Shown piece by piece: positions 1 to 9,456 of a stretch of 64,000 nucleotides of DNA (its first letter is position 1; the number at the start of each line of letters is the position of its first letter). The stretch lies in contig NZ_CP061379.1 in assembly GCF_015624505.1 (NCBI RefSeq), positions 868,001 to 932,000 of the forward strand, given 5' to 3'. A program made the position numbers and the translations under genes. The stretch is from Bradyrhizobium commune (GTDB lineage Bacteria > Pseudomonadota > Alphaproteobacteria > Rhizobiales > Xanthobacteraceae). The notes beneath the pieces were generated by a model. That model was given only the letters and a program-made list of their open reading frames with translations. It did no database searches and was not told where the DNA came from.

Positions 1-437
1 TCGTCACCTGGGTGGTGAGGTCGGTGAGGTTCTTGTGCGCGTTGTCGATGATGCCGAGCCGCTCGTGCAGCGCGCGCAGGCTCTCCATGGTGTTGCGGGT
101 CGAATGCTCCATGGACTGGCCGACCCGGTGCGTCACCGAATCCAGCCGCTCGTTGACCGCGCGCGCCATCTCGGCCTGGCGGCCGGCGAGCGCCTGGGTC
201 ATGGCGTCGGCGCGGCCGGCGGCCTCGCTCTGGGCATGCAGCACCTGGCTCAGCCGCTCCTCGAGCTCGTCGGCCCGGATCGCATGCGCCATCGCGAGTT
301 CCGCGCCGCGCCGCCCGGACCGCGCGATCACCACTGCAATCACCACCAGCAGGATGAGAACCAGCACGCCAAAGCCGATCAGCGCATCGATGGTGCGGAC
401 CGGCCAGTCGCCAGCCATGAAAATGATGTCGTTCATG
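1..437 (-). CDS. rmuC: DNA recombination protein RmuC, N-terminal part (cut by window edge)
   Basis: Reading leftward from an ATG at 435-437 there is an open frame to the window edge, 145 codons without a stop. The product starts MNDIIFMAGDWPVRTIDALI, has one hydrophobic segment at about residues 15-37 (GFGVLVLILLVVIAVVIA) and then a long charged heptad-rich stretch, which is the usual start of RmuC: a membrane anchor, a coiled coil and a downstream nuclease-like domain (outside the window). RmuC limits DNA inversions and rearrangements in E. coli. It is divergent from def, and the pairing of rmuC with def is common in rhizobia. The family call rests on the N-terminal half only, so it is good but not complete. 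Confidence 0.75.
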
Positions 438-486
438 CCAGCCTTTCTAGCCGATTCGCCGGCCTGCACGAACGAATAGCGAACAT

Positions 487-558
487 TTATGGTTAAGAAC
501 CCCCTAAGTTTTATGGTCAACGAAAGCTGACGTTTTATGGTTAGCGAAGGGTTAACGG
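487..558 (+). promoter_or_regulatory. Three direct repeats with exact 24-bp period, upstream of def
   Basis: The hexamer TTATGG begins at 487, 511 and 535, exactly 24 bp apart. The copies share a longer core close to GTTTTATGGTTAACGAAGG, the first copy being the most diverged. TTAA at 493-496 and CTAA at 504-507 are separated by 7 bp, one base from the CtrA full site TTAA-N7-TTAA of alphaproteobacteria. The array lies between the divergent rmuC and def genes, so a binding site for a cell-cycle or growth regulator is plausible. The repeat is seen directly. The regulator is inference. Confidence 0.5.
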
Positions 559-607
559 GTTCCTCGCCGCATTGACCGCTTTCTCCGCGCGGCTTAAATC
601 GCCCGCC

Positions 608-1132
608 ATGGCCCTCAGAGAAATCATCATCCTGCCCGACAAGCAGCTGCGTCTGGTCTCCAAGCCGATCGAGAAGGTCACGCCGGAGATCCGCAAGCTT
701 GCCGACGACATGTTCGAGACCATGTACGACGCGCCCGGCATCGGCCTCGCCGCGATCCAGATCGCGCAGCCGTTGCGGCTCATCACCATGGACCTCGCCA
801 AGCGCGACGAGAACGGCGAGACCACGCCGGAACCGCGTGTCTTCATCAATCCCGAGATCATCTCTTCGTCCGAAGAATTGTCGGTCTACGAGGAAGGCTG
901 TCTCTCGATCCCTGAATATTACGAGGAGGTCGAACGGCCCGCCAAGGTCCGGGTGCGCTTCACCGATCTCGACGGCAAGCTGCACGAGGAAGACGCCGAA
1001 GGCCTCTACGCCACCTGCATCCAGCACGAGATCGACCATCTCAACGGCGTGCTGTTCGTCGATTATCTGTCGAAGCTGAAGCGCGACCGCGTCATCAAGA
1101 AGTTCGAGAAAGCCGCCAAACGCACGGAGTGA
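608..1132 (+). CDS. def: Peptide deformylase
   Basis: 174-residue Fe(II)/Zn metallohydrolase that removes the formyl group from the N-terminal methionine of nascent proteins in the cytoplasm. All three family motifs are present: GIGLAAIQ (about residues 44-51), EGCLS with metal-ligand Cys98, and QHEIDHL with His140, Glu141 and His144 (the HExxH site). The frame is open back to 572, but ATG 608 gives the standard N-terminus [15 protein letters not shown]. It is followed after about 210 bp by fmt, so formylation and deformylation genes are adjacent as in most bacteria. The two may still be separate transcripts because a large inverted repeat lies between them. Confidence 0.97.
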   Translation: MALREIIILPDKQLRLVSKPIEKVTPEIRKLADDMFETMYDAPGIGLAAIQIAQPLRLITMDLAKRDENGETTPEPRVFINPEIISSSEELSVYEEGCLSIPEYYEEVERPAKVRVRFTDLDGKLHEEDAEGLYATCIQHEIDHLNGVLFVDYLSKLKRDRVIKKFEKAAKRTE

Positions 1133-1170
1133 GTTGTAGACGACTGGCGTTGCCGCACGCTCTCCTGCGC

Positions 1171-1327
1171 TCCCTCCCCCCTTGTGGGGGAGGGCAGGGG
1201 AGAGGGGTAGCCCAGCAAGAGGTGCTCCTGATTTGCGGAGCGCAAGCAACAAAAGCCCGCGCTCACGCCGAGAGAGCGCGCCGTGTGGCACCCCTCTCCC
1301 TAGCCCTCCCCCACAAGGGGGGAGGGA
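1171..1327. repeat. Long imperfect inverted repeat between def and fmt
   Basis: Arms of 38 bp at 1171-1208 and 1290-1327 are reverse complements with a single mismatch (core CCCTCCCCCACAAGG), separated by about 80 bp. Each arm is itself a small hairpin of the type CCCCCTTGTGGGGG. This is a dispersed palindromic element of the kind frequent in Bradyrhizobium intergenic DNA. In RNA it would form a strong structure that could also act as a processing or termination signal after def. Confidence 0.85.
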
Positions 1328-1345
1328 ACGTACCGAGTCCCTGTC

Positions 1346-2269
1346 ATGCCCCTCCGCCTCATCTTCATGGGCACGCCCGATTTCTCCGTGCCGACGCTGC
1401 TCGAGCTGGTCGCGCACGGCCATGAGATCGTCGCCGTCTATACCCGCGCGCCGAAACCGGGCGGGCGGCGCGGCCTGCAATTGCAGCCGACCCCGGTCGA
1501 GGAAGCCGCGCGAAAACTCGGCATTCCCGTGCTGACGCCGAAGACGCTGAAGACGCCCGAGGCGCTGGAAGAATTTCGCGCCTTCGACGCGGATGCCGCC
1601 GTCGTCGTCGCCTACGGCATGATCCTGCCGCAGGCGATCCTCGATGCGCCAAAGCTCGGCTGCTACAATCTGCATGCCTCGCTGCTGCCGCGCTGGCGCG
1701 GCGCAGCGCCAATCAACCGCGCCATCATGGCAGGTGATGCCGAGAGCGGCGTCATGGTGATGAAGATGGATGTCGGCCTCGATACCGGCGACGTCGCCAT
1801 GGCCGAGCGCATCGCGATCACCGACACCATGACCGCGGTCGATCTGCATGATCGCCTCTCCCGGCTCGGCGCCGATCTGATGGTGCGCGCCATGGCCGCG
1901 CTCGACCGCGGCGGGCTTCAGCTCAAGAAGCAGAGCGAGGACGGCGTCACTTACGCCGCCAAGATCGACAAGGCCGAGGCCCGCATCGACTGGACCAAGC
2001 CCGCGCACGCGGTGCTGCGCCATATCCACGGCCTGTCGCCGTTTCCCGGCGCCTGGGCCGAGCTTGAGAACGCACGCGTGAAAATCCTGCGTTGCGAATT
2101 GGCGAAGGGCTCGGGCGCGCCGGGCGAAGTGCTCGACGACCAGCTCACCATTGCCTGCGGCGAGGGCGCGATCCGCATCCTCGAGCTTCAGCGCGAGGGC
2201 AAGGCGCGGATGCAGGCCACGGACTTTTTGCGCGGCGTGCCCGTGAAGCCGCCGATGCGGCTCCTCTGA
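1346..2269 (+). CDS. fmt: Methionyl-tRNA formyltransferase
   Basis: 307 residues, the usual length. It transfers a formyl group from 10-formyl-THF to Met-tRNAi for initiation. The N-terminal Rossmann-like formyltransferase domain begins [16 protein letters not shown]. The catalytic triad is visible as Asn108 and His110 in [16 protein letters not shown], and Asp146 in MDVGLDTGD. The C-terminal OB-like domain (from about residue 205) ends with PVKPPMRLL. The stop codon overlaps the start of truA by one base (TGATG), so the two are translationally coupled. Confidence 0.97.
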   Translation: MPLRLIFMGTPDFSVPTLLELVAHGHEIVAVYTRAPKPGGRRGLQLQPTPVEEAARKLGIPVLTPKTLKTPEALEEFRAFDADAAVVVAYGMILPQAILDAPKLGCYNLHASLLPRWRGAAPINRAIMAGDAESGVMVMKMDVGLDTGDVAMAERIAITDTMTAVDLHDRLSRLGADLMVRAMAALDRGGLQLKKQSEDGVTYAAKIDKAEARIDWTKPAHAVLRHIHGLSPFPGAWAELENARVKILRCELAKGSGAPGEVLDDQLTIACGEGAIRILELQREGKARMQATDFLRGVPVKPPMRLL

Positions 2270-3006
2270 TGCCCCGCTACAAGCTCACCATCGAATATGA
2301 CGGCGCGCCGTTCTTCGGCTGGCAGATCCAGGACACGCTGCCGTCGGTGCAGGGCGCGCTGGAAGCGGCGGTGAAGGCGATGACCGGCGCGGATTTGCGG
2401 GTCCATGGCGCCGGCCGCACCGATGCCGGCGTGCATGCGCGCGGCCAGGTCGCCCATGTCGATGTCGAGAAGCCATTTCCGCCGGGCCGCTTTCGCGACG
2501 GGCTGAACGCACATCTGCGCCCGCATCCGATCGCGGTGCTGGAAGCCGAGATCGTGCCTGATACTTTCGAGGCGCGCTTCTCGGCCATCAGGCGCCACTA
2601 TCGCTACCGCATCGTCAACACCCGCGCCAATCTCGCGCTTGACGTCGGCCACGCCTGGCGCGTGCCGCGCCGGCTCGATGCCGATGCGATGCATACGGCG
2701 GCGCAGCGCCTGCTCGGCAAGCACGATTTCACGACCTTTCGCGACACCGAGTGCCAGGCGAAATCGCCGGAGAAGACGCTCGACCAGCTCGACGTGCTGC
2801 GCGACGGCCGCGAGATCACCATCCTCACCTCGGCGCGCTCGTTCCTGCACAGCCAAGTGCGCTCGATGGTGGGATCACTGGTCTGGGTCGGCGAAGGCCG
2901 CTGGAGCGCCGACGATCTCTCGGCGGCACTGGAGGCTCGCAACCGCGCCGCCTGCGGCATCGTCGCGCCACCGGAGGGGCTGTATCTGGTGAAGGTGGAT
3001 TATTAG
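2269..3006 (+). CDS. truA: tRNA pseudouridine(38-40) synthase TruA
   Basis: 245 residues. It isomerises uridines 38-40 in the anticodon stem-loop of tRNAs. It starts at ATG 2269 inside the fmt stop (TGATG), giving [19 protein letters not shown], the conserved TruA N-terminus. A longer frame upstream is only read-through of fmt in another frame. The catalytic aspartate is Asp52 in [11 protein letters not shown]. The second half contains [13 protein letters not shown], also conserved. It converges with dapE, leaving only 17 bp between the stop codons. Confidence 0.97.
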   Translation: MPRYKLTIEYDGAPFFGWQIQDTLPSVQGALEAAVKAMTGADLRVHGAGRTDAGVHARGQVAHVDVEKPFPPGRFRDGLNAHLRPHPIAVLEAEIVPDTFEARFSAIRRHYRYRIVNTRANLALDVGHAWRVPRRLDADAMHTAAQRLLGKHDFTTFRDTECQAKSPEKTLDQLDVLRDGREITILTSARSFLHSQVRSMVGSLVWVGEGRWSADDLSAALEARNRAACGIVAPPEGLYLVKVDY

Positions 3007-3023
3007 CGCGCGGGAATTACCGC

Positions 3024-4190
3024 CTACCCAAAATACCGCGCCAAAATCCCCCGATAGACCTTGGTCAGCTTCTCCAGATCCGTCACCGGCACGCGCTCGT
3101 TGATCTGGTGCATGGTCTGGCCGACCAGGCCGAACTCGATCACCGGGCAATAGCTCGAGATGAAGCGCGCGTCCGAGGTGCCGCCTGAGGTCGACAGCTC
3201 CGGCTTGCGGCCGGTGACTTCCTCGATCGCTGACACCGCGAGATCGGTGAACGGGCCGGGTTTTGTGACGAACACGTTCGAGTTCGACGGCTCCCAGACG
3301 ATGCGGGCCTTGATGCGGTTGCCGCAGGCTTTTGTCAGCCGCGTCTCGACCAGCTCGCGCAAGGATGCCTGGGTGTGGTTGTCGTTGTAGCGGATGTTGA
3401 ACTTGGCGCGGGCTTCGCCGGGGATGACGTTGTAGGCCTTGTTGCCGACGTCGACCGAGGTGAATTCGAGATTGGAGGCCTGGAATTGCGCGCTGCCGTG
3501 ATCGAGCGGCTCGTCGCCGATCGCCACGATCAGGCGCGAGATGTCCGGCACCGGATTGGCGGCGCGGTGCGGATAGGCGACGTGGCCCTGCACGCCGTCG
3601 ACAACAAGCGTGCCGGATTGCGAGCCGCGGCGGCCGACCTTGATGGTGTCGCCGAGCGTCTCGACATTGGAGGGCTCGCCGAGCACGCAATGATCGAATG
3701 TCTCACCGCGCTCGGCGGCCCATTTCAACAGCTTGATGGTGCCGTTGATGGAGACGTCTTCCTCGTCACCCGTGATGAGGAACGAGATCGATCCCTTTCC
3801 GTCCGTGCGTGCTTTGCCGCCGTTCGCGGCAAGATGCTCCAGCACCGCGGCAACGGAGCAGGCGATGCCGCCCTTCATGTCGACCGCGCCGCGGCCGTGC
3901 AGAAAGCCGTCCTTCACCTCGCCGGAAAACGCGCCGATGCTCCAGGCGCTCTCGTCGCCCGGCGGCACGACGTCGGTGTGGCCGGCGAAGGTGATGTGCG
4001 GGCCTTCGGTGCCGATCCGCGCATAGAGATTGTCGACGTCGGCGAGGCCGGGTTCGCTGAAGGTCACGCGGTGACAAATGAAGCCGGCTGCGGTGAGGGC
4101 TTTTTCGAGCACCCCGAGCGCACCGGCATCGGCCGGGGTTACCGAGGGGCAGCGGATGAGGTCGCGGGCAATGGAGAGGGCATCGGTCAT
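3024..4190 (-). CDS. dapE: Succinyl-diaminopimelate desuccinylase
   Basis: 388-residue M20 zinc peptidase-family enzyme that converts N-succinyl-L,L-DAP to L,L-DAP and succinate in the lysine and peptidoglycan pathway. Metal and catalytic residues are visible: His71 and Asp73 in [11 protein letters not shown], Asp104 in [10 protein letters not shown], the Glu pair 143-144 in [11 protein letters not shown], and Glu in LGEPSN. A lid/dimerisation domain follows from about residue 185. Its ATG overlaps the stop of the upstream DUF805 gene by 4 bp (ATGA). dapD lies one gene further upstream, so this is a lysine gene group. Confidence 0.97.
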   Translation of the reverse strand: MTDALSIARDLIRCPSVTPADAGALGVLEKALTAAGFICHRVTFSEPGLADVDNLYARIGTEGPHITFAGHTDVVPPGDESAWSIGAFSGEVKDGFLHGRGAVDMKGGIACSVAAVLEHLAANGGKARTDGKGSISFLITGDEEDVSINGTIKLLKWAAERGETFDHCVLGEPSNVETLGDTIKVGRRGSQSGTLVVDGVQGHVAYPHRAANPVPDISRLIVAIGDEPLDHGSAQFQASNLEFTSVDVGNKAYNVIPGEARAKFNIRYNDNHTQASLRELVETRLTKACGNRIKARIVWEPSNSNVFVTKPGPFTDLAVSAIEEVTGRKPELSTSGGTSDARFISSYCPVIEFGLVGQTMHQINERVPVTDLEKLTKVYRGILARYFG

Positions 4191-4837
4191 GCGCCCCGCT
4201 TAACATGCATGCCGCCGGGTGGGCTAGCGCTGGGCGGCACGAATTCGATCTCGCTCTGCTGGTCCCAGCTTTTTGCAGGGGACGGGGCGGATGCCGAGCT
4301 GTCCTCGATCTTGGCAAGCGGATCAGGGCCGAACCGGTTGCTGCCCGAGGTGCCGGGCGCAATGAACATCTCGACGAGGCCCCACAGCAACAGCGCGTAG
4401 ATCGCCAATTCGAACGGAACAAACCAGTTGGCGTCGGGCAGCAGATCCCAGAATTGAAACACCGAATTGGGGACCACGAAGAAGGGAATCATCCACCAGC
4501 CGCTGCGGTCGCGATCGTGCAGCCGCTTGATCGCCGTCGCGAGGTAGATCCAGAGGAACAGCGGGACGCTGATGACCTTCAGGATCAGCGTCGGATGATC
4601 GGCGGCTGCCAGCAAGCGATAGGCTCGCGGGTCGACCACTCTGAAGACGTCGCTGACGCCGAAATCGAAATCGAACTCGAAGGAAAATTTGAAGGTTTTC
4701 TGGCCGTTGAGGACGTGGACCGCCTGATCGACCAGTTCGAGCACGCTCACCAGCAGCGCGACGATCAGCAGCGCCTGCCACAGCAAGGCGCGGTTGATGC
4801 GGCCGTCGAAGCGGAACAGGTACCAGGTCCAGTCCAT
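4187..4837 (-). CDS. DUF805 family inner-membrane protein
   Basis: 216 residues. Start chosen at ATG 4837 because it gives [17 protein letters not shown], the typical DUF805 opening. The open frame continues upstream only through a palindromic repeat. Hydrophobic segments are visible at about 20-40 ([18 protein letters not shown]), 90-115 ([20 protein letters not shown]), 125-150 and 160-180. The signature [11 protein letters not shown] follows the second block, and the C-terminal tail is proline- and serine-rich. The function of DUF805 is unknown. Its 4-bp overlap with dapE indicates co-transcription, which may be only positional. Confidence 0.85.
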   Translation of the reverse strand: MDWTWYLFRFDGRINRALLWQALLIVALLVSVLELVDQAVHVLNGQKTFKFSFEFDFDFGVSDVFRVVDPRAYRLLAAADHPTLILKVISVPLFLWIYLATAIKRLHDRDRSGWWMIPFFVVPNSVFQFWDLLPDANWFVPFELAIYALLLWGLVEMFIAPGTSGSNRFGPDPLAKIEDSSASAPSPAKSWDQQSEIEFVPPSASPPGGMHVKRGA

Positions 4838-4912
4838 GCCAAAGGCTCCGGGCGGGAGAGGCCGCCCGTGATTGGTCGCGAGGGAGGAGGGGAGGGTTCG
4901 ATTGCCTCTAGG

Positions 4913-5041
4913 TGTCGTCCCGGCGAAGGCCGGGACCCATACCGCGGAATCCATCGGTTGCGGATGGTCGGCGTACCGAACTGCAAATCTTCGCCAAATA
5001 GCTGCCGGTGGTTATGGGTCCCGGCCTTCGCCGGAACGACA
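4913..5041. repeat. Palindromic intergenic repeat, CGTCCCGGCGAAGGCCGGGA family
   Basis: Arms at 4913-4941 and 5013-5041 are near-perfect reverse complements (CCCGGCGAAGGCCGGGACCCATA and its complement), about 70 bp apart. The same arm sequence occurs at 6806-6834 and 6901-6929, so this is a dispersed family. Its coding-looking translation (WVPAFAGTT) spuriously extends the frames of neighbouring genes and should not be annotated as protein. Confidence 0.9.
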
Positions 5042-5068
5042 ATGGACGGGCAGCTTTGCGACGAGAAT

Positions 5069-5914
5069 TCAGTCCCGCAGCAGCTCGTTGATGCTGGTCT
5101 TCGACCGGGTGCGCTCGTCGACGCGCTTGACGATCACCGCGCAGGCGGTGCTCGGGCCGATCTGGCCGTTCTTCATCGGCTTGCCGGGCAGTGCGCCGGG
5201 CACCACCACCGAATATTCCGGCACTTCGCCCATATAGACCTCGCCGGTCTCGCGGTCGACGATCTTGGTCGAGGCGCCCAGGAACACGCCCATCGCCAGC
5301 ACCGCGCCCTTGCGCACGATCACGCCTTCGGCGACTTCCGAACGCGCGCCGATGAAGCAGTCGTCCTCGATGATCACGGGCTCGGCCTGGAGCGGCTCGA
5401 GCACGCCGCCGATGCCGGCGCCGCCGGAGATGTGCACGCGCTTGCCGATCTGCGCGCAGGAGCCGACGGTCGCCCAGGTGTCGACCATGGTGCTCTCATC
5501 GACATAAGCGCCGAGATTGACGAAGGACGGCATCAGCACGACGTTCTTGGCGATGAAGGCCGAGCGGCGGACGACCGCGCCCGGCACCGCGCGAAAACCG
5601 GCATCGCGAAAACGGTTCGGACCCCAGCCTTCGAACTTCGAGGGCACCTTGTCCCACCAGCTCGCCTGGCCCGGGCCGCCGGGAATCACGTCCATGTCGT
5701 TGAGGCGGAACGACAGCAGCACCGCCTTCTTCAGCCACTGGTTGACCTTCCACTTGCCGTCCGCGCCGCGCTCGGCGACGCGGGCCTCGCCCTTGTCCAA
5801 CGTTTCCAGCGCCTGGTCCACGGCCTCGCGCACCTCGCCCTTGGTCGAGGTCGAGATGCCGTCACGCGCGTCGAAGGCGCTGTTGATGGTGGATTCCAGG
5901 GCGGACAGGGACAT
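5069..5914 (-). CDS. dapD: 2,3,4,5-tetrahydropyridine-2,6-dicarboxylate N-succinyltransferase
   Basis: 281 residues. It adds succinate from succinyl-CoA to tetrahydrodipicolinate, the step before DapC and DapE. Start at ATG 5914 ([19 protein letters not shown]). The upstream 40 codons of open frame match no family N-terminus. The N-terminal helical domain contains [19 protein letters not shown] left-handed beta-helix of hexapeptide repeats occupies about residues 105-230 ([30 protein letters not shown]), and a C-terminal strand domain carries [14 protein letters not shown]. Same strand and order as dapE. Confidence 0.97.
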   Translation of the reverse strand: MSLSALESTINSAFDARDGISTSTKGEVREAVDQALETLDKGEARVAERGADGKWKVNQWLKKAVLLSFRLNDMDVIPGGPGQASWWDKVPSKFEGWGPNRFRDAGFRAVPGAVVRRSAFIAKNVVLMPSFVNLGAYVDESTMVDTWATVGSCAQIGKRVHISGGAGIGGVLEPLQAEPVIIEDDCFIGARSEVAEGVIVRKGAVLAMGVFLGASTKIVDRETGEVYMGEVPEYSVVVPGALPGKPMKNGQIGPSTACAVIVKRVDERTRSKTSINELLRD

Positions 5915-6010
5915 CGGGATTTCCTCGGAGGCGGACGGGACTTGTGACGGGATTGGGGGCTTTTTCGGGATTTGGAGGGGCGGAGTCAAGGCATACTCGC
6001 CGAAGCCTCG

Positions 6011-6095
6011 TAGCCCGGATGGAGCGAAGCGCAATCCGGGAAAGTCCGTCCGCGGAGCGATGCCCCGGATTTCGCTTGCGCTCCATCCGGGCTAC
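6011..6095. repeat. Palindromic repeat, GTAGCCCGGATGGAGCGAAG family
   Basis: Left arm 6011-6040 (TAGCCCGGATGGAGCGAAGC) and right arm 6064-6095 (GCTCCATCCGGGCTAC) are reverse complements around a short centre. It fills the gap between dapD and the HAD gene and could fold into a long hairpin in the mRNA. It is a second dispersed family, distinct from those at 4913 and 7981. Confidence 0.88.
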
Positions 6096-6099
6096 GGCC

Positions 6100-6789
6100 T
6101 TACCGCGACAGCCCGCCCAAAAACCCCGCCAGATCATCCGTGACGTAATCGACATGGGCGGCATCCCGCCCCTCCAGCTCCCAGTCCTCACGCACCACTT
6201 CCTTTGTGCCGTCGGGCACCACCAGCACCGTGGTCATGCCAAGCTCATGCGGAACGGTGAGGTTGCGGGCGAGGTCCTCGAACATTGCGGCGCGGGTCGG
6301 ATCGACCGCATGCAGGCCGAGAAATTTCTGATAGGTCTGCGCCGCCGGCTTCGGCTCGAATTCGGCGGCAATGATGTCGAACACACCGTCAAAATGCGAG
6401 GCGAGGCCGAGCCGCGCCAGCACCGCATCGACATGGTCGACCGAGCCGTTGGTCAGGATCAGCTTGCGTCCCGGCAGCTTTGCGATGGCCGCGCCGAGTG
6501 CCGGGTTCGGCTCCAGCGGCGAGTGGTCGATCTTGTGCACGTAAGCGAGGTAGTCGTCGGCGCGCACGCCATGCAGGGTCATCATGCCGCGCATGGTGGT
6601 GCCGAAGCGGCGGTAATAGTCCTTCTGAATGTTGCGCGCTTCCTCCGGGCTGACGTTCAGCCAGTTGCAAACGAACTCCCCGATCCGCGCATCGACCTGC
6701 TGCCACAGATTGACGTGATGTGGATAGAGCGTGTTGTCGAGGTCGAACACCCAGGTGTCGATGTGGGCAAAGGCGCGGGGGGATTTCAT
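6100..6789 (-). CDS. HAD-family pyrimidine 5'-nucleotidase
   Basis: 229-residue haloacid-dehalogenase hydrolase. The first motif is DLDNTLYP with nucleophile Asp16 and acid/base Asp18. Motif II is LTNGS, and the C-terminal acidic motif is MFEDLARN. The pattern WVFDLDNTLYPHHVNLW is typical of the SDT1/pyrimidine 5'-nucleotidase branch, which dephosphorylates UMP/CMP-type nucleotides. ATG 6789 chosen because sequence upstream is a palindromic repeat. Frequently adjacent to dapD in rhizobia. Substrate is inferred from family only. Confidence 0.9.
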   Translation of the reverse strand: MKSPRAFAHIDTWVFDLDNTLYPHHVNLWQQVDARIGEFVCNWLNVSPEEARNIQKDYYRRFGTTMRGMMTLHGVRADDYLAYVHKIDHSPLEPNPALGAAIAKLPGRKLILTNGSVDHVDAVLARLGLASHFDGVFDIIAAEFEPKPAAQTYQKFLGLHAVDPTRAAMFEDLARNLTVPHELGMTTVLVVPDGTKEVVREDWELEGRDAAHVDYVTDDLAGFLGGLSR

Positions 6790-6805
6790 GTCGTCTCTCT
6801 CAACT

Positions 6806-6929
6806 CGTCGTCCCGGCGAAGGCCGGGACCCATACCCCCAGGGAGTGGTTTTGCGAAGACCCGGAGTTGGCAGCTTCGCGCGACAACTTCCTTTTGTGGT
6901 TATGGGTCCCGGCTTTCGCCGGGACGACA
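6806..6929. repeat. Second copy of the CGTCCCGGCGAAGGCCGGGA palindromic family
   Basis: Arms at 6806-6834 and 6901-6929 are reverse complements except for one or two positions and match those at 4913-5041. The centre (about 65 bp) is unrelated to the other copy apart from short GCGAAGA-like stretches. It lies between the HAD gene and the DUF1036 gene. Confidence 0.9.
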
Positions 6930-6948
6930 CCGGTATTTGTGGCCGACA

Positions 6949-7935
6949 TCACGGCACCGCAAACCGCAGCGTCTTGCCGCCGCTGCTCATGTCCACCACG
7001 CCAAACCCCGTCGCTGCGAAGCCGCGCGCGCCGCAATCGGTCTGCTCGTTGGTCTCGAACTTGGTCTCGCGCGTGCAGAGCTGCTTCTCACCGCCCCAGT
7101 TCAGCGGCTTGTCCTTCAGCTTGATGGCGCGGTTGTCGGCATCGACGGCCTCGGCGAAGCTGAAGATCTGCTTCGGCGTGCCGGTCACGTCAGGGTGCAG
7201 GCAGGTCTTGGGATCGATGCGATACCAGCCGCGGCTCGTCACCGTCTTGCCGTCGTCGGTCGCAACCGCCGCCATCACCTTGTGCGGCGTGTCGTTGCAC
7301 CAGGTCAGCCCGCTCGGCGACGGTGTCTGCACCGCGTCGACCATGGTCTTGAAGAAGTTCGGCGAGGAGGTGATGTCGGACGACAGCCCGCGGCTCTTCA
7401 GGAAGGCGGCGAGCGCTGCTTGCGTCTTCGGCCCGTCGACGCCGTCGATCGGCGCTGCGTCATATCCGGCGATCAGCAGCAGCCGCTGGATGCCGGCGAG
7501 GCGCGCCTGCTCGTCGTCATATTCGGAATCCTCGGCGAGATAGGCGACGAGATTGCCGTCGTCGCCCTGCGTCGGCGTGATCTGGGTGAACGGGGCCTGG
7601 GTCTGGCCGCTGCGGCACTGCCGCGCCGCCGCAATGACGAAATTGTCCTGCGCCACGCACAGCATGTCGCTGCCGTTCTGCGGGATTGGGGAAGCGCCAT
7701 AAACGCCGAGCGCGCGGGCGTTGAGCAGGATGCGGTCGGCGGCGAGCGTGCCCTGCACCACGACGCGGCAGGTGGCGGGATCGATCCTGAACCAGCCCCG
7801 CGTTGCAGTGGCCGCCTTGTCGTCGATGCCGATTGCGGCTTCGACGACATAGGACATGCGGTTGCAGATCTTGAGGTCGGCGACCGCCGGCGCGGAGGAG
7901 AACAGAAACGAGACGATTGCGGCCGGAAGGGACAT
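6949..7935 (-). CDS. Secreted protein with two DUF1036 domains flanking a peptidoglycan-binding-like segment
   Basis: 328 residues from ATG 7935, which gives a clear signal peptide (MSLPAAIVSFLFSSAPAVA, cleavage near residue 20). DUF1036 copies are at about residues 20-95 (LKICNRMSYVVEAAIG, GWFRIDPATCR) and 210-300 (LTWCNDTPHKVMAAVA, GWYRIDPKTC). Both carry the WCN/ICN and GWxRIDPxTC motifs and several paired cysteines. Between them, RLLLIAGYDAAPIDGVDGP followed by KTQAALAAFLKSRGL resembles the PG_binding_1 fold. DUF1036 has no established activity. Periplasmic location is inferred from the signal and cysteines. An upstream in-frame extension is repeat DNA. Confidence 0.8.
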   Translation of the reverse strand: MSLPAAIVSFLFSSAPAVADLKICNRMSYVVEAAIGIDDKAATATRGWFRIDPATCRVVVQGTLAADRILLNARALGVYGASPIPQNGSDMLCVAQDNFVIAAARQCRSGQTQAPFTQITPTQGDDGNLVAYLAEDSEYDDEQARLAGIQRLLLIAGYDAAPIDGVDGPKTQAALAAFLKSRGLSSDITSSPNFFKTMVDAVQTPSPSGLTWCNDTPHKVMAAVATDDGKTVTSRGWYRIDPKTCLHPDVTGTPKQIFSFAEAVDADNRAIKLKDKPLNWGGEKQLCTRETKFETNEQTDCGARGFAATGFGVVDMSSGGKTLRFAVP

Positions 7936-7980
7936 CAGCACGCGGGTGAGTGTCGAGCGGCGTGCTCGCTGAACTCTCCG

Positions 7981-8096
7981 CTCGTCATGCCTGGCCTTGT
8001 GCCGGGCATCCACGTTCTTGGCACGAGACGAAAGATCGTGGATGGCCGGGACATCTTCGCGAAGACGCGCTTCGCGCTCTTGCCCGGCCATGACGC
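7981..8096. repeat. Palindromic repeat, CTCGTCATGCCTGGCC family
   Basis: The element starts CTCGTCATGCCTGGCCTTG and ends CTTGCCCGGCCATGACG. Internally GGGCATCCACG and CGTGGATGGCC also pair, giving nested inverted repeats over 116 bp. It separates argB from the downstream DUF1036 gene and is a third dispersed family in this window. Confidence 0.85.
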
Positions 8097-8117
8097 CGTT
8101 CTTTGTCCGCTCGCCCA

Positions 8118-9005
8118 TCACTTGTGGATCAGCGTGCCCGTGCCCTGGTTGGTGAAGAGCTCGAGCAGCACCGCGTGCTGCATCTTGCCGTCGATGATGA
8201 CGACGCCCTCGACGCCCTGTTCCAGCGCGTAGATGCAGGTCTCGACCTTCGGGATCATGCCGCCGGAAATGGTGCCGTCGGCGATCAGCTTGCGCGCGTC
8301 CTTCACCGAGAGCTGCGGGATCAGCTTCTTCGACTTGTCGAGCACGCCCGGCACGTCGGTGAGCAGCAGCAGGCGCTTGGCCTTCAGCGCACCCGCGACG
8401 GCACCGGCAAAGGTGTCGGCGTTGATGTTCAGCGTCTGGCCTTCCTTGGAGGTCGCGAGCGGTGCCAGCACCGGGATCAGCTCGTAGCCGATCAGCTGGT
8501 TGAGCAGCGTGAGGTCGACCTTCTCGGGATCGCCGACGAAGCCGAGATCAACCGCCTTCTCGATATGTGAGTCCGGATCGACGATGGTGCGCGTCGTCTT
8601 CGACGCCTTCACCATGTTGCCGTCCTTGCCTGACAGGCCCACGGCCTTGCCGCCGGCCTCATTGATGTAGCCGACGATCTGCTTGTTGACGGAGCCGGCC
8701 AGCACCATCTCGACGATCTCGATGGTCGCGGCATCGGTGATGCGCAGGCCTGCCGCGAATTCCGAGACGATGCCGAGGCGCTTGAGCATGGTGGCGATCT
8801 GCGGCCCGCCGCCATGCACCACCACCGGGTTGATCGCGGTCTGCTCGAGCAGCACGATGTCGCGGGCAAAGTTCTTCGCGGTCTCCTCGTCGCCCATGGC
8901 GTGGCCGCCATATTTGATCACGATGGTTTCTTCGTCGTACTGCTGCATGTGCGGCAGCGCTTCGGACAGGATGCGGGCCTGGTCGAGCGGTGAAATTTCG
9001 GTCAT
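8118..9005 (-). CDS. argB: Acetylglutamate kinase
   Basis: 295 residues. It phosphorylates N-acetyl-L-glutamate in the second step of arginine biosynthesis. Amino-acid kinase fold with Lys31 in [10 protein letters not shown], the substrate loop [10 protein letters not shown] (about 61-70) and the ATP-site region [10 protein letters not shown]. The N-terminal extension before the first strand (about 25 residues with a helix) is of the type found in arginine-inhibited hexameric enzymes. ATG 9005 gives the family N-terminus. It lies downstream of engB and a DUF423 gene on the same strand. Confidence 0.97.
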   Translation of the reverse strand: MTEISPLDQARILSEALPHMQQYDEETIVIKYGGHAMGDEETAKNFARDIVLLEQTAINPVVVHGGGPQIATMLKRLGIVSEFAAGLRITDAATIEIVEMVLAGSVNKQIVGYINEAGGKAVGLSGKDGNMVKASKTTRTIVDPDSHIEKAVDLGFVGDPEKVDLTLLNQLIGYELIPVLAPLATSKEGQTLNINADTFAGAVAGALKAKRLLLLTDVPGVLDKSKKLIPQLSVKDARKLIADGTISGGMIPKVETCIYALEQGVEGVVIIDGKMQHAVLLELFTNQGTGTLIHK

Positions 9006-9084
9006 GGGGCGATCTCGCTGGCGGGACTAACGCGGCCTGCGTTCTATCTGATTGGCGGGCGAGGCGCAAAGTGTGACTGGCGAG

Positions 9085-9456
9085 CTACGGACTGCGTTTC
9101 GCCACCACCGCCGCCAGCGTCACCGCCAGCCAGCTCACGATCATGAGCGTTCCGCCGGTCGGAGCCGCATATGGAAACAGCGAATGGCCGGCGTATTGGC
9201 GCACGGTGAGGTCACCGGCGAACAAAGTCGCCGCGACCACGAAGCCGAAGGCGGCCACAAGCGCAATTCCGCCATGCAGAAGGCGGCCTGCGAGCAAGGC
9301 TGTTACTGCCAATATGGCAGTTGCATGAAACAGCAGCATGGCGCTGGCGGAGGCGAGCCGGCTTGCGTCAGCGCCATGGGCGGACGCGGCCGCCAGGGCC
9401 ACGCCGGCGGCGCCCATCAAGCCGGCAAGCCCGATCAGCAGGCGATATGCCACCAT
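9085..9456 (-). CDS. DUF423 family small membrane protein
   Basis: 123 residues with four hydrophobic segments (about 4-24, 38-58, 62-82 and 103-120). The start is ATG 9456, which overlaps the engB stop by one base (TGATG). Conserved features include the N-terminal GLAGLMGAAGVALAAASAHG and the C-terminal APTGGTLMIVSWL. DUF423 proteins are uncharacterised inner-membrane proteins. Upstream reading in the same frame runs antisense-like through engB and is not coding. Confidence 0.85.
   Translation of the reverse strand: MVAYRLLIGLAGLMGAAGVALAAASAHGADASRLASASAMLLFHATAILAVTALLAGRLLHGGIALVAAFGFVVAATLFAGDLTVRQYAGHSLFPYAAPTGGTLMIVSWLAVTLAAVVAKRSP

Noticed and set aside
4205..5947. 580-residue plus-strand open frame
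   Set aside because: It is the high-GC shadow of dapE-DUF805-dapD on the other strand, rich in Arg, His and Asp, with no family motif and running through a palindromic repeat.
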